From the NCBI GenBank assembly GCA_023213395.1, contig CM041465.1, forward strand, positions 170,941,741 through 171,005,740: 64,000 nt of DNA. Reading direction: 5' to 3'. The position numbers and the translations under genes were made by a program. Below are positions 33,856 through 44,288 of this stretch, piece after piece (the stretch's first letter is position 1; every line of letters begins with the position of its first letter). This DNA is from Cycas panzhihuaensis (Eukaryota; Cycadophyta). The notes under the pieces were generated by a model that had not been told where the DNA came from, did no database searches, and saw only the letters and a list, made by a program, of their open reading frames with translations.

Positions 33856-36505
33856 GATGCCTAGCAAAGTAGATGGACCCAGTAGGAAAGATGTATGACT
33901 GAGCTATGACGTATAAACAAATGGAATGGGAGCACAATATAGTGACAAGAACCTTTTCTATATCTACTAACATAGGGTGAGCCTAAAGTAGGTAAGAGTG
34001 ATGGCAAAGATGGGTCGTGTGTGAGGAAGTGGGAGTGATGTTATGTGTGTATGCCTTCAGAAAGGAAAGAAAATACAACCAATACTCCCTCTCGCTCATT
34101 TACTTTTATCAATAAAAGTTTAAGGAAAGAAATATTTCACATGCAGTCAAACATCCATGCTAAAGTGAATATGCAACTAAGGGAATGTTTGTGCTTCGAC
34201 TGAGAAAAAGGAGGTGGTACGATTCCTATAAAATGCTCTTTCTTAAGAAATCATTCATGTAATATGTAAATACAAGATGAATGCACATGAATTATTTATT
34301 ACCCTTTCTCTTTTGGTGTAGTTTATCATGCAAGCATATGTGCTGAACAAAAAACAAGCAAAAGAAGAGCTAAGTAATTAGGTACGGTGCGTACCCAGAA
34401 GGTCATGCGGTTAGAAGAGGGCCTTCACTCAGGAGTCACATTTGTCTTCTTATCCTCTCTCAATACACAGTTGACATTGTGGTGAAGGTGGAGTGGGGGC
34501 TTCCTTACCTTCCCCATGTAAAGAGAAATGAAATGAAAAGATCAAATGACTGTGCGAGAAAGCAAGAAACTAGAGAAGACGATAAAGGAAATGGAGAAGG
34601 CAAGGGTCTACCCGAATCAGAGTAATTCCTTCCCCTTACAAATACCACCACATAACCTGCACTCACAAAGACCTTTGCCCTCCCAAGAGGGCTGCCAAGA
34701 AACAGAATAAATATGCATACAATGATATAGTGACAAACTATTGAAATATAATATGTTACGTTAGCCAATTCTCCACAAAAGACAACTCTGCAATATCTCC
34801 AAAAGAAAGCATTGAAACCTTCCAAGTAAGAAGGAGGTTAGGCTCAAAATGCCTAACCCTCTGGTCTATGTACCTCCACGATGTCCCAAATTATAAAGAG
34901 TGACAAATAAGATAGCCTATGGGTGAAATAACAGGAAGAGGATGGGTGTTGTAAAGTTTGTGGTTAGTTGTCAGTGTTGCGAATATGCTATAAGCAACAA
35001 GTTATAATGTAGGCAGTACCAAAGCTAAGGAAGAGTACCGAGCATTGTATAGGGCTGAAAGAAAGGCCCAAAATGAGGCATGCAGGCCTAAGTCTAGCAT
35101 AGCAAGTGCTGCACACGCTGAAACTCAGCGCAAGGTTGGGGCATACCAAGAAAGGTACGGGTGAGAGAGAGGAAGGAAGAGTAGGGTTTGCCCTTGGAGA
35201 ATAGGCCTAGTGGGTACGGATCCTACCTTACTCCCTCTAATCACACCTTATGGGTCCTCTCCCATAGCCTTCTTAGAGATAGTCAAGGGAGGACAAGGGA
35301 TAATGAGGTTACAAGCAAGAATAAATAGAAGAATTACACTTTCATACGGTAGAACACCAAGACATGAAGTGTATGCTAAAAGAACTCACCTATGTAAGCT
35401 AAACATAAAGCAAAGGATGAGCAATGGAGAAAGGTACCTACTGGGCTGAGATAAGAGAAGGTATGCCCCTATGGATAGCAGAGAATAGTAAGCTGGAGGA
35501 GCTTACAGGGTGTTTCTGAGTTACAGGAGGAGAGAGCTCGCTGGAGATTGAATGGCATGTGGAGGCCACTCTTGGGCGTAAATCTTTGCTTGGAGATGTT
35601 GATGGAGAGGCTTGCTACCATGAAACATTGACGTAGTAGGCAGATTCTAAGCTGGTATGCTAAAAACGCAGCTATTCCAGGTATTCTGCAGAGTATCCCT
35701 GTGAGAACTGAGAGAAGAGAAGAAGAGAAGTCTTGTTGGAGAGCCAAGAAGATGGAAAATGAGTATGCTTTTGGGATATATACCTATCCTAACCCTAATC
35801 GAGTGATTAGGGTTCAGGTAGGGCAGATTTGGTGACTTATCCACGTGGCAGTTTCGCAAAAAAGGCAAGAATTACCATGGTGGATTTAAAAAATAGTGAA
35901 AAAGAGTTGCACCATGGTAAACTTCGTGGTACTGCGGCAAACTCCGTGGTACCACTAAGTTTATAGCGGTGCAAAACTAGGGTGCAATAATAGCAAAAAT
36001 AAGATGCCTAGGAGCCCAAAACAGGAGTATCCTGGGCCTAGGAGGAGCCAGCCCTCCTATCCACGTAGCTAGGGATATTCTGAAGGGGTGAGTTGAGTAG
36101 ACCAGGCAGGATATCATGAGGAAAGAGTCCCAGGAATGCTAGAAATACATGAAAGTGCCTACCACTCTGAGGGAAGCTATGGGTCATGGTAGCTAATTGA
36201 GGTGTAAGCGGATCACACTGAATGGAAGGGGCTTGAGGCGACGTGGAGGTAACGCGGAGGGTTGTTGAGTGCCATGGGGGTACATGACTTACTGAGAAGT
36301 ATGTCCTGTGAAGGGTCGTCATAGGCTAGAGACATACAAGGTGCTCAAGCAAGATGTATAACCAATCGTAAAATAAGCTAATCAAACCATACAACCCAAA
36401 TAATACTCTAATCCACATCTTTGAAGTGGCTGAGATAAGAGAGAAAACAGACCTATGCTTACCTGAGTCGATCTGTCCATACCCATTTCCGGTAGTCGGG
36501 AAACA
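33856..36505 (-). repeat. 3' LTR of element 2 (left end truncated)
   Basis: Ends CGGGAAACA at 36505. Homology to the other LTR starts at CCTAGCAAAGTAGATGG, so about 210 bases of the LTR tail are missing on the left, where element A abuts. A short frame on the plus strand (35210-35447) is shared with 42991-43269, but this follows from LTR duplication and is not evidence of coding. Confidence 0.8.
35776..35963 (-). promoter_or_regulatory. LTR promoter of element 2
   Basis: In minus sense: two GGTACC-type repeats (35963-35917, one reading TTAGTGGTACCACGGAG), a G-box CCACGTGG (35841-35848), a perfect inverted telo-box AACCCTAATC/GATTAGGGTT (35791-35814), then TATATAT (35776-35782). The telo-box pair is 8 bases from the TATA box. 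The other LTR keeps the TATA (43559-43565) but has lost the G-box and damaged the palindrome. Confidence 0.65.
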
Positions 36506-36516
36506 CTGCCCCCTTG
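36506..36516 (-). promoter_or_regulatory. polypurine tract of element 2
   Basis: In minus sense AAGGGGGCAG directly before the LTR start TGTTTCCCGAC. Confidence 0.8.
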
Positions 36517-36922
36517 GCTATAGAACCTCACTGCTCAGAAGCATGGTGCGATGGTGAATGCTGACAACAAAAGCTGTTAGTAGCATGTGCATATGTAACA
36601 ATCATAATAGTGATAAGAACCAAGGGTGCCGACGAGTGTCATGGCAGAATGTGTAGATATGAGAGCAGGGGTGGAGATAACATAGCGGCTGCCTATGCAC
36701 CACCTGGGAATCAACCAGAAGGTGAGATAGATGAGGGGGATGCCCCCATCATGAGAGTGCAATGAAAGATGTGATGATAATAGGAAAAAGAGTGAACAAT
36801 CAAACCTATTGGTCACCATAGTTTAACCTCATTAGCAGCTAGCTTTCAAATGTGTGAACAGATCCCAAGTTGAGGAGCAAGACGATCAGAGACTTGGGTG
36901 ATAGTGCAACTGGGCAAGCCCC

Positions 36923-37456
36923 TCAAGGGTGGTCATCAAGAAGAGGGAGGTGACACTCAAGGATGAGGTGAACAAGGCTGTCCACCTCAACATTGAGGGC
37001 TAGAGGGATGTGTCGAATGTCAACAAATGAAAAACAAGCTAATAGGGATCTGGCAGTTGAAGCGAGGGCTCTTAGGCATGGGCATCGCACCTGATAGACC
37101 TGGGTAAGATGGGACACCACGACTTGGGAGTCACAAAGGAGAACAATATGTCCATGGTGAAAACAGAGTGCATTAGTGAGGGATTCAATAATGGTTATGT
37201 ATTTGGCTTCATTATTGGTGGCCTCAGGGAGGAAGACTCTGAAACGTAAGAAATCGTGTCTAGAAGGGTTGCAAAGAATCCACGCAGTGGCAAAGGGACC
37301 AGGATTACCGCACCTTCTGCTATCGGTAACGATGAAGAGGGTCATGGATGAGCAAAGAAAGTATCTTGGTGGAAGGAAATGTAATAGAGTCAAGGGAAAA
37401 AAAAAAAGAGGCTTGTATGGCCAATAATGATGGCCGTGAAGGGTAGGAGGACCCAA
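36923..37456 (-). CDS. extra (archaeal-like) RNase H, intact ORF
   Basis: A 177-residue open frame. The D-E-D-D catalytic set is complete: Asp45 (FIVTDS), Glu83 (ATNNEAKY), Asp109 (LLCDSQ) and Asp159 (NVEVDSL). HIPLALN before the last Asp matches the HxPR..N..AD motif of RVT_3 RNase H proteins. RNase H cuts RNA in RNA-DNA hybrids during reverse transcription. The first 37 residues are hydrophobic and not shared with element A, so Met38 (MTLFIVTDS), equivalent to the Met at 5010, is the better start. It lies about 3.9 kb downstream of integrase, separated by the antisense PMD gene, and not between RT and integrase. It is the only open conserved gene left in element 2. Confidence 0.75.
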   Translation of the reverse strand: MGPPTLHGHHYWPYKPLFFFPLTLLHFLPPRYFLCSSMTLFIVTDSRRCGNPGPFATAWILCNPSRHDFLRFRVFLPEATNNEAKYITIIESLTNALCFHHGHIVLLCDSQVVVSHLTQVYQVRCPCLRALASTARSLLACFSFVDIRHIPLALNVEVDSLVHLILECHLPLLDDHP

Positions 37457-38389
37457 TAAGGAGGCTACTTGAGAGTGGAGTGGTTTATCCCATCAATGGG
37501 AAAGAACATGTAGTGAAAAGGCCCCTCTAGGGCGCCAAAGGTCGCTTAAGGAAGTGAAAAGTAATCCCAAATAAGAGGAGTGTTCCCTTTAGAGACCCTA
37601 GAGGCATGAATAGGCTGCAAAAATGAGTCCAGGATGATGAAACAAGCCAAACAAGTATAAACTCAGACATGCACGGGAATGGCACGCAAAATGAGACAGA
37701 AGGGCCTTGGCAGAAATGAGTTAGCGAGGTGCCATAAACGCATATGAAAGAATGAGCAAAACAAGGGTTATGGAGGCGAAAGAGGAAACAGGACCAAAAG
37801 GCAATGATGATCAAGAATGAGAGATGGCCTCAAGGGCTGTCACAAAGGCAAAAATAGAGGAAGTACCTGTCGGGACCCCCGCCTATATAAGGAAACTCGA
37901 TGAAAATAAGATTCATTTTCACAGGCTCCCGAACAAATCAGAGCCCTTTCCCTTATGTAGCAGAGTGCTACCCAACTTCAGAGGCATGCTGAGGAGGATC
38001 CGACCATTAGATCGAGGCGAGGAGACATCTGGTGAGACCGAAGCGACGAGATGGCGACTACGAAGCTGGATCCAATGAGTAGATTGCTCATCCCATAGCC
38101 CATCTTGTCCTTTGAAATTTGTTATTTTTTTGTAAATTTTTAGAGTAGTTTTGGGCCTCCTAAAGGCAAAAAGTGATCTCTCAAATTCCAAATTAGACCC
38201 AAAGAGAGGTAGGACTAGGGCATTAGGTAGCCCTAGTCTCGGTGAGCCTGAGGGTGGCTAACCCAAGCAAAAATTTTAGAGATCTTGGGTGGGAAACCCC
38301 CCATTTTAAGGGAATGACGTTCGCACCGTGATAAAGATCACCATACTGCAATCTTTGTCGCAGGGCCCCAATCGCCGCGGGACCCAGGC
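37457..38389. promoter_or_regulatory. divergent spacer between RNase H and PMD, element 2
   Basis: Equivalent to 3960-5009. GCCTATATAAGGAAACTCG (37890-37908) is identical to the element A block while its surroundings differ at many positions. In the PMD direction this is a canonical TATATAAGG. Short ORFs cross it in both copies (shared AYIRKL is encoded by the TATA block itself), so I treat this as promoter and not protein. Confidence 0.5.
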
Positions 38390-38415
38390 CAAACTCCACG
38401 GTACCGCAGAGTTTG
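38390..38415. promoter_or_regulatory. GGTACC-centred palindrome upstream of PMD, element 2
   Basis: CAAACTCCACGGTACC followed by GCAGAGTTTG, an imperfect 26-base palindrome about 150 bases before the PMD exon. Same position as 3934-3959 in element A. Confidence 0.6.
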
Positions 38416-38560
38416 GCACAGTGCGAAGGTAAATTAAATGGAAAAACAAAATATGGCCCTAAGGGCACCCAAATCTTAATCAAATGAAGATAAGACACAG
38501 TCCAGAGGGCAGAGAGGTAAGTATAAGTTGGATTCTATTTTATTTTGGGGTGTTTCGCAG

Positions 38561-40317
38561 GTAGTGATCATGGTGGAAAACCACGAAAACATAAGCATGG
38601 CGATGTTGAGTTTCATAAAGATGATGTCCTATGAGGACAAGTAGGTGTTGGCTAGGTGTGGCCTATTAAAGGTCACGAGGACACCATAGTATACATCAGA
38701 CCAGATGCTCCTAGTAGACACCGTCTCACATTGGGATAGACAAAGATACGTGTTCCATCTCCCCCAGGTAGGAGATGTGACAGTCACACTAGAGGATATC
38801 TGGAAGATCGTGGGAGTGCCGATGATAGGGAGGCCAACATCACTAGGGGCACTGCCTAGCAATGAGGTAGCATACAGGGAGGCATCCACATTTTCCACGG
38901 GCTAAGATAGATGGGAGATGAGAGGTATCCCATTATAGAGCATGGTTATGTTGGGGGTTCCTCTTGTGAGGAAACTGATTACTTTATGTATTTTGTTTTG
39001 GATATCCTAGAAACAAAACTATCAAGATATACCTGGCAGATGGATGGACGCGGAGAGGAGATGCGAGGTCGGGGAGAGACTTGAATGGGCTACCCTTATA
39101 GCGACGAACTTAATCGCTCAGTTGGATGTTATTTAGATAGAAGGGAAGGGCAATTTATCATATAGCACATTGTTACAGTGTTGTTTTTTTTATCATTTCA
39201 TAGTGGTGGCACCGGCAGGGGGACCACACCCCATTTCAGAGTGGGCTCCTATGGTACACAGGTGGTAGACCTGATTTAGAGGGACCGAGGACTAGGCGCA
39301 TGTCTATCGCTCAGTGGAGACTACATCACTGGACCTCCTCACCATAGAAGATTATATATTAGATCCATATTGAGGGGTGAGGTGGGACAGTGATGACGAG
39401 GCAAGAGGAGCTGGAGTTGCCCTAAGAGATGGTGGAGATGGAGGTGATGGTGTCGACGGGACTAGCCCGTCAAGAGATGTAGGAGGAGAGGCAGGTCCAT
39501 CGGAGACCGCAGAAGAAGAGGCGGGTCCTTCAAGAGCTGTAGAGGAGAGTAGGAGCCCATTGACACGAGCTTGTAGACTACGGATAGTAGGGAGATCCAG
39601 GGAGGCAGTGATACTAGTAGAGGAGGGGAGAGACACCCCAGTAGCTGAGGCGGTTGTCGAGGAGGTCTTAGAGGAGGACGGGGTACCATCAGCTGGTGGA
39701 GTGCCCGGAGCGGAGGCTATCGTCTGAATTGAGGAGCCGGCGGCCGTAGTAGGTGAGACACTACCTTCTCCTACCATCTTTCAGTTGCCAAATGTTTAGA
39801 TGTTGTTTGATTTTGTTTAGTGTGTATATGGACACGTATTTACATGTGACGTATTGGATTTGCAGGTGTGACAGAGATCCAGAGGTTAGTGGAGGCTGTA
39901 GGCTGAGAGATATTCCCCCAGGCCTACATGGAGGAGCAACCTCCCATCCAGGTAGGAGATGAGCCTAGATCAATAGGTGCACAACCAGTAGCATTCACCT
40001 CGTTGGTGAGGGTAAGAGATGTCTGGATAGTGGAGTCCCAAGAGCACGAGGCATGTGTAGGACGACTATAGGGGGAGTTGGATGAGACCCAGGTTGAGAG
40101 AGATTCCCTTCAAGGTCGAGTACAGGCACTGCAGGCTTTAGAAGGAGCAAGTGGGGACACTGAGGGTCACATCCGGATGGTGGTGCTAGAGGAGCATCTT
40201 CAAGGGATGGAGGAGAGACTCCGAGGAGTGGAGAGAGAGAGCGGGATTATATCCAGGCGTGATACAATCAACTGGTAGATGAGGTGGCATCGAGGTCATC
40301 GAGGAGTAGGACCTACA
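38561..40317 (+). pseudogene. antisense plant mobile domain (PMD) protein gene, element 2
   Basis: The exon opens after TTTCGCAG at about 38561 with VENHENISMAMLSF. LLVDTVSHWDRQRYVFHLPQVGDVTVTLEDIWKIVGVPMIGRP (about 38700-38840) is the diagnostic PMD block. The domain continues to PISEWAPMVHRW (about 39230-39270). Next comes an acidic, Gly/Ser/Glu-rich linker (39377-39727), a 113-base intron (39753-39865), and TEIQRLVEAVG then a Glu/Arg-rich coiled-coil-like segment (40078-40260). Splicing joins frame 2 to frame 1 and keeps the coiled coil in frame. About ten stops, mostly TAG or TGA, make it a pseudogene. It is antisense to the element's own genes. Related PMD captures by plant gypsy elements are known; function here is unknown. 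Confidence 0.8.
39753..39865 (+). other. intron of the antisense PMD gene (element 2 copy)
   Basis: GTGAGACA donor after GTAGTAG, acceptor TTGGATTTGCAG. Removing it joins the codon G|GT and links the upstream frame to the coiled-coil frame. Element A has an intron of identical length at the same place. Confidence 0.7.
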
Positions 40318-41232
40318 CCTACACAGCGACGATGACCCCTAGGAGGCCTTAAGACGATGGGAGCGAGGAGCGAGGCAGAGAGCTCCCAGAGGCATGTGGT
40401 CCCTAGGAGAGGGATCACATAGGCCAGGAGATGATACCCTAGAAGTAGGGTAGTAGTAGTAGAGTGTAGGAGTTTTGATTTGATAGGGGAAAGCACGGAC
40501 CTCCAGGGAGTCACCATGTGTTACCACATGATTGTACTCCTCCCTGCAAGGATTCTGGCTTCCCACAGACGATGTACCATACCAATTATATGATATGACA
40601 TGTGATGATTATTTTTATGTATATAGATGAGGCCATTGATACCACATTTCATGTATGATGATGTGTATATGGCATGTTATGATGGATTAATGTTGTTTAA
40701 TATTTTTATGTGTATGTATATATGTATGCATATGAGTGTGTACAGATGCATGAGGATATAGTTTATGATATTTTGAGTTGATTATTGTATGGTTAGAATT
40801 ATGATTTTGTTTGAGCTATACGCACTTCCTTCCACGTAGGGTCACATCCTAACAAGCACATATATGATCACCCCAAATATAGGTGACAGACACATGTGAG
40901 GCTAGGGAGCAGGATGACATACATGATCACATGGGGAGCATAGCAAAATATGTGAAGGAAGCACCAACAGAGTGGGAGTAGAGATACTCCAGCATGCCAT
41001 CCCAATTAGGGAAGTACCTGGGTCAAAAGGGTGCTGAGGATGATACCCAATTAGGAAGGCGAGGCCTCCACGAGAAGGAGGCACGAGAGGTTTCGCGGGA
41101 GGAACCCAAAGAGAACTAAGGAGGCCACCTTAAGAGGTCATTCCACCCGCGACCAGGAGGAAGGAGGAATAAGAACACTCTCAAGATGGTAGTTTAGGCT
41201 CATTTCGGAGCATGAAGGAGATATCGAATGGA
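40318..41232 (-). other. element 2, 3' non-coding segment between integrase and PMD
   Basis: No gene. 40840-41232 is homologous to 1382-1750 of element A and to 8500-8860 of the array. It contains one copy of the motif expanded to the 85-bp minisatellite (GATGGTAGTTTAGGCTC near 41185, ending TTTCGGAGC). 40580-40800 is TG/AT-rich. Confidence 0.6.
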
Positions 41233-41426
41233 TCATGCATAAAATTTCTTGAGGAACTTGCCATTAACGAATTTCTCGAATTTGAGGCTGTCTAAGGTGG
41301 CGATCTTATAAGCGTCATTATCGATGCTCTCGATAATGACAAAGGGACCAACCCATTTGGGTCCAAATTTGGTCAAGTGGTCATAGAGGTATTCTAGCTT
41401 GAGGACTTGGTCACTACACTTAGTAG
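41233..41426 (-). pseudogene. gypsy integrase C-terminal remnant, element 2
   Basis: VLKLEYLYDHLTKFGPKWVG then PFVIIESIDNDAYKIATLDSLKFEKFVNGKFLKKFYA, nearly the same as the end of pol in element A (1207-1380). Everything upstream has been deleted: the frame joins LTR-end sequence at about 41427, so the deletion spans the LTR border, PBS, gag, protease, RT and integrase core. Confidence 0.85.
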
Positions 41427-44288
41427 GGGTTAAGGTGGTCAATGGATAATACCAGAATGTGAATAGGATCCTACAAGCGGAAGAGAATACCACATAAGAC
41501 GTCCGTGCACTAGAGCATGAGTTCAGGACCTACGAATGGTGCCTAACTACCTTGGAGTAGCTTTCACTTTTGGTTTTGAGGGGTGAGATACATGTAAGGG
41601 TATCTCGGGTAAGCCCAAAGGATGAGGTCCTCCCATCCCTGGATGGCCGGAAGGGAGGAGGAGGCATAGTAAAGTAGATGGACCCAATAGGAAAGATGTA
41701 TGACCCAGGTATGACGTATAAACAAACAGAATAAGAGTGCAATATAATGGCAAAAACCTTTTCTATGTCTACTAACTCAAGGCGGGCCTAAAGTAGGTAA
41801 GAGTGATGGCAAAGATGGGCCATGTGTGAGGAAGCAGAAGTGATGTTGTGTGTGTATGCCTTCAGAAAGGAAAGAAAATACAACCAACACTCCCTCTCTC
41901 TCGTTTCCTTTTATCAACAAAAGTTTAAGGAAAGAAATATTTCACACGCAGTCAAACATGCATGCTAAAGTTAATATACAACTAAGGGAACGTTTGTGCT
42001 TCGGGTGAGAAAAAGGGGGTGGTACAATTGCTATAAAATGTTATTTCCTAAGAAAGCATTCATGTAATATGTAAATGCAAGATGAATGCACATGAATCAT
42101 TTATTACCCTTTCTCTTTTGGTGTAGTTTATCATGCAAGCGTATGTGCTGAACAAAAAATAAGAAAAGGAAGAGCTAAGTGAGAAGGTATGGTGCGTACC
42201 TGGAAGGTCATGCGGTTGGAAGAGGGCCTTCACTCGGGAGTCACGTTTATCTTCTCGTCCTTACTCAATACGCAGCTGGTGTTCTAACGAAGGTGAAGTG
42301 GGGGCTTCCTTACCTTCTGTATGTAACGAGAAATGAAACAGAAAGAGCAAATGACTGTGTGAGAAAGCAGGAAACTAGAGAAGATTGTACTTCCTTATCC
42401 TTACAAATACCGCCACGTAACCTGCACTCATAAAGACCTTTGCCCTCCCAAGAGGGTTGCTAAGAAACAAAACAAATATGCATACAATGATATGATGACA
42501 AACCACTGAAATATAATATGTTACGTTAGCTAATTCTCCACAAAAGATAACTCTGCAATATCTCCAAAAGAAAGCATTGATACCTTCCAAGCAAGAAGGA
42601 GGTTAGCCTTAGAATGGCCAACCCTCCGATCTATGTACCTCCACGTTGCCCCAAAGTATAAAGAGCAGCAAATAGGATAGCCTATGGTGAAATAATGGGA
42701 AGAGGATGGGTATTGTAAAGTTTGTGGGTAGTTGTCGGTATTACGAACGTGCTATAGGCAACAAGTTGTAATGTAGGTAGTACTAAAGCTAAGGAAGAGT
42801 GCTGGACGCTTTGTAGGGCTAAAAGAAAGGCCCAAAATGAGGCGTACAGGCATGAATCTAACACAGCAAGTGCTACACATACTGAAACTTAGCGCAGGCC
42901 CAATACCAAAAGGTTTTCAGGGCGTACCAAGAAATACATGGGTGAGAGAGGAAAAGGAGGAGTAGGGTTTACCCTTGGAGAGTAAGCCTAGTGGGTACGA
43001 ATCCCACCTTACTCCCTTTACTCATATCTTATGGGTCCTCTCCCACAACCTTCTTGGAGATAGCTAAGGGAGGACAAGGGATACTGAGGTTACAAGCAAG
43101 AATAAATAGAAGAATTATACTTTCATATGGTAGAACACCAAGACATGAAGTGTATACTAAAAGAACCTACCTATGTAAGCTAAACTCAAAGAAAAGTATA
43201 AGTAATGAAGAAATGTACCTGCTGGGCTATGATAAGAGCAGGTCTGCCCCTATGGATAGTAGAGAATAACAGGTTGGAGGACCTTACAGGGTGTTTTCGA
43301 GCTGTAAGAGGAGAGAGCATGCTAAAGACTAAATGGTGCACATGGAGGACACTCCTAGGCGTAAATCTTTACTTGGAGATGTTAATGGAGAGGCTCGCTG
43401 CCACAAAGTAGTGGTGTAATAGGCAGATTCCAAGCTAGTATACCAGAAATACAGGTATGGTAGGTATTCTGCAGAGTATCCCTGTGAGAACTGAGAGAAG
43501 AGAAGAAGAGAAGTCTTGTTGGAGAGCCAAGAAGATGGAAAATGAGTATGTTTTTAGGATATATACCTATCCTAACCCTAATCGATAGATTATGGTTTGG
43601 GTAGGGCTAATTTGGCAACTTATCCATGTGGAAGTTCTGCAAAAAGGGCGAGAATTGCCACAACGAATTTAAAAAATAGTGAGAAATAGTTACACCACAG
43701 TAAACTTTACGGTACCACGGTAAACTCTGCATTACTACTAAGTTTATAATGGTGCGAAACTAGGGTGCAACAATAGCAAAATTAAGGGGCCTAGGAGCCC
43801 AAAACAGGGATATCCTAGGCCTAAGAGGGGCTGACTGTCCTATCCATGTGGCTGGGGATAGTCTGAAGGGGTGAGTTAACCAGACCAGGTAGGATATCAC
43901 GAGGAAAAAGACCTAGGAATGCTAGAAATAGGTGAAAGTCCCTACCACTCCTAGGGAAGTTAGGGGTCGTGGTAGCTAACTCAGGTGTGAGCAGATCACA
44001 CTAAATAGTAGGGGCTTAAGGCGACATGGAGGTAACGTAGAGGGCTATGGAGTGCCATGGGGATACATGACTCACTAAGGAGTATGTCCCGTGAAGGGTC
44101 ATCATAGGCTAGAGACATACAAGGTGCTCAAGCAAGATGTATAACCAATCGTAAAATAAGCTAATCAAACCATGCAACCCAAATAATGCTATAATCCACA
44201 TCTTTGAAGTGACAGAGATAAGAAAGAAAACATACCTATGCTTACCTAAGTTGATCCGTCCATACCCATTCCCAATAGATGGAAAACA
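41427..44288 (-). repeat. 5' LTR of element 2
   Basis: Ends GGAAAACA at 44288. The tail part (41440-41660) matches the end of the element A LTR (33590-33830), including GGCCATCC.GGG.TGGGAGGAC in inverted sense. It lacks about 40 bases of the expected LTR end, lost with the internal deletion. TATA remnant at 43559-43565 and GGTACC motif near 43709-43716. No gene. Confidence 0.75.

Larger units (their letters stand above)
33856..44288 (-). mobile_element. Ty3/gypsy element 2, internally deleted
   Basis: Two LTR regions (33856-36505 and 41427-44288) in the same orientation flank a 4.9-kb internal part that holds, in minus sense, the integrase C-terminus, the PMD gene in antisense and the extra RNase H. 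Gag, protease, reverse transcriptase and most of integrase are missing. The LTRs differ by roughly 9 percent in the stretch I compared (34600-34800 against 42390-42590), so the insertion is old. Its right end interrupts copia B. Its left LTR is cut at 33856 by element A. Confidence 0.85.

Noticed and set aside
35210-35447. ORF in the element 2 LTR with a similar ORF at 42991-43269
   Set aside because: Similarity is explained by LTR duplication; it is antisense to the element and is not shown in the other LTRs.
38518-38560. Apparent intron with GTAAGT donor and TTTCGCAG acceptor before PMD
   Set aside because: Only about 43 bases, below the usual plant minimum, and the donor is not kept in element A. 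The acceptor may pair with a donor further upstream.
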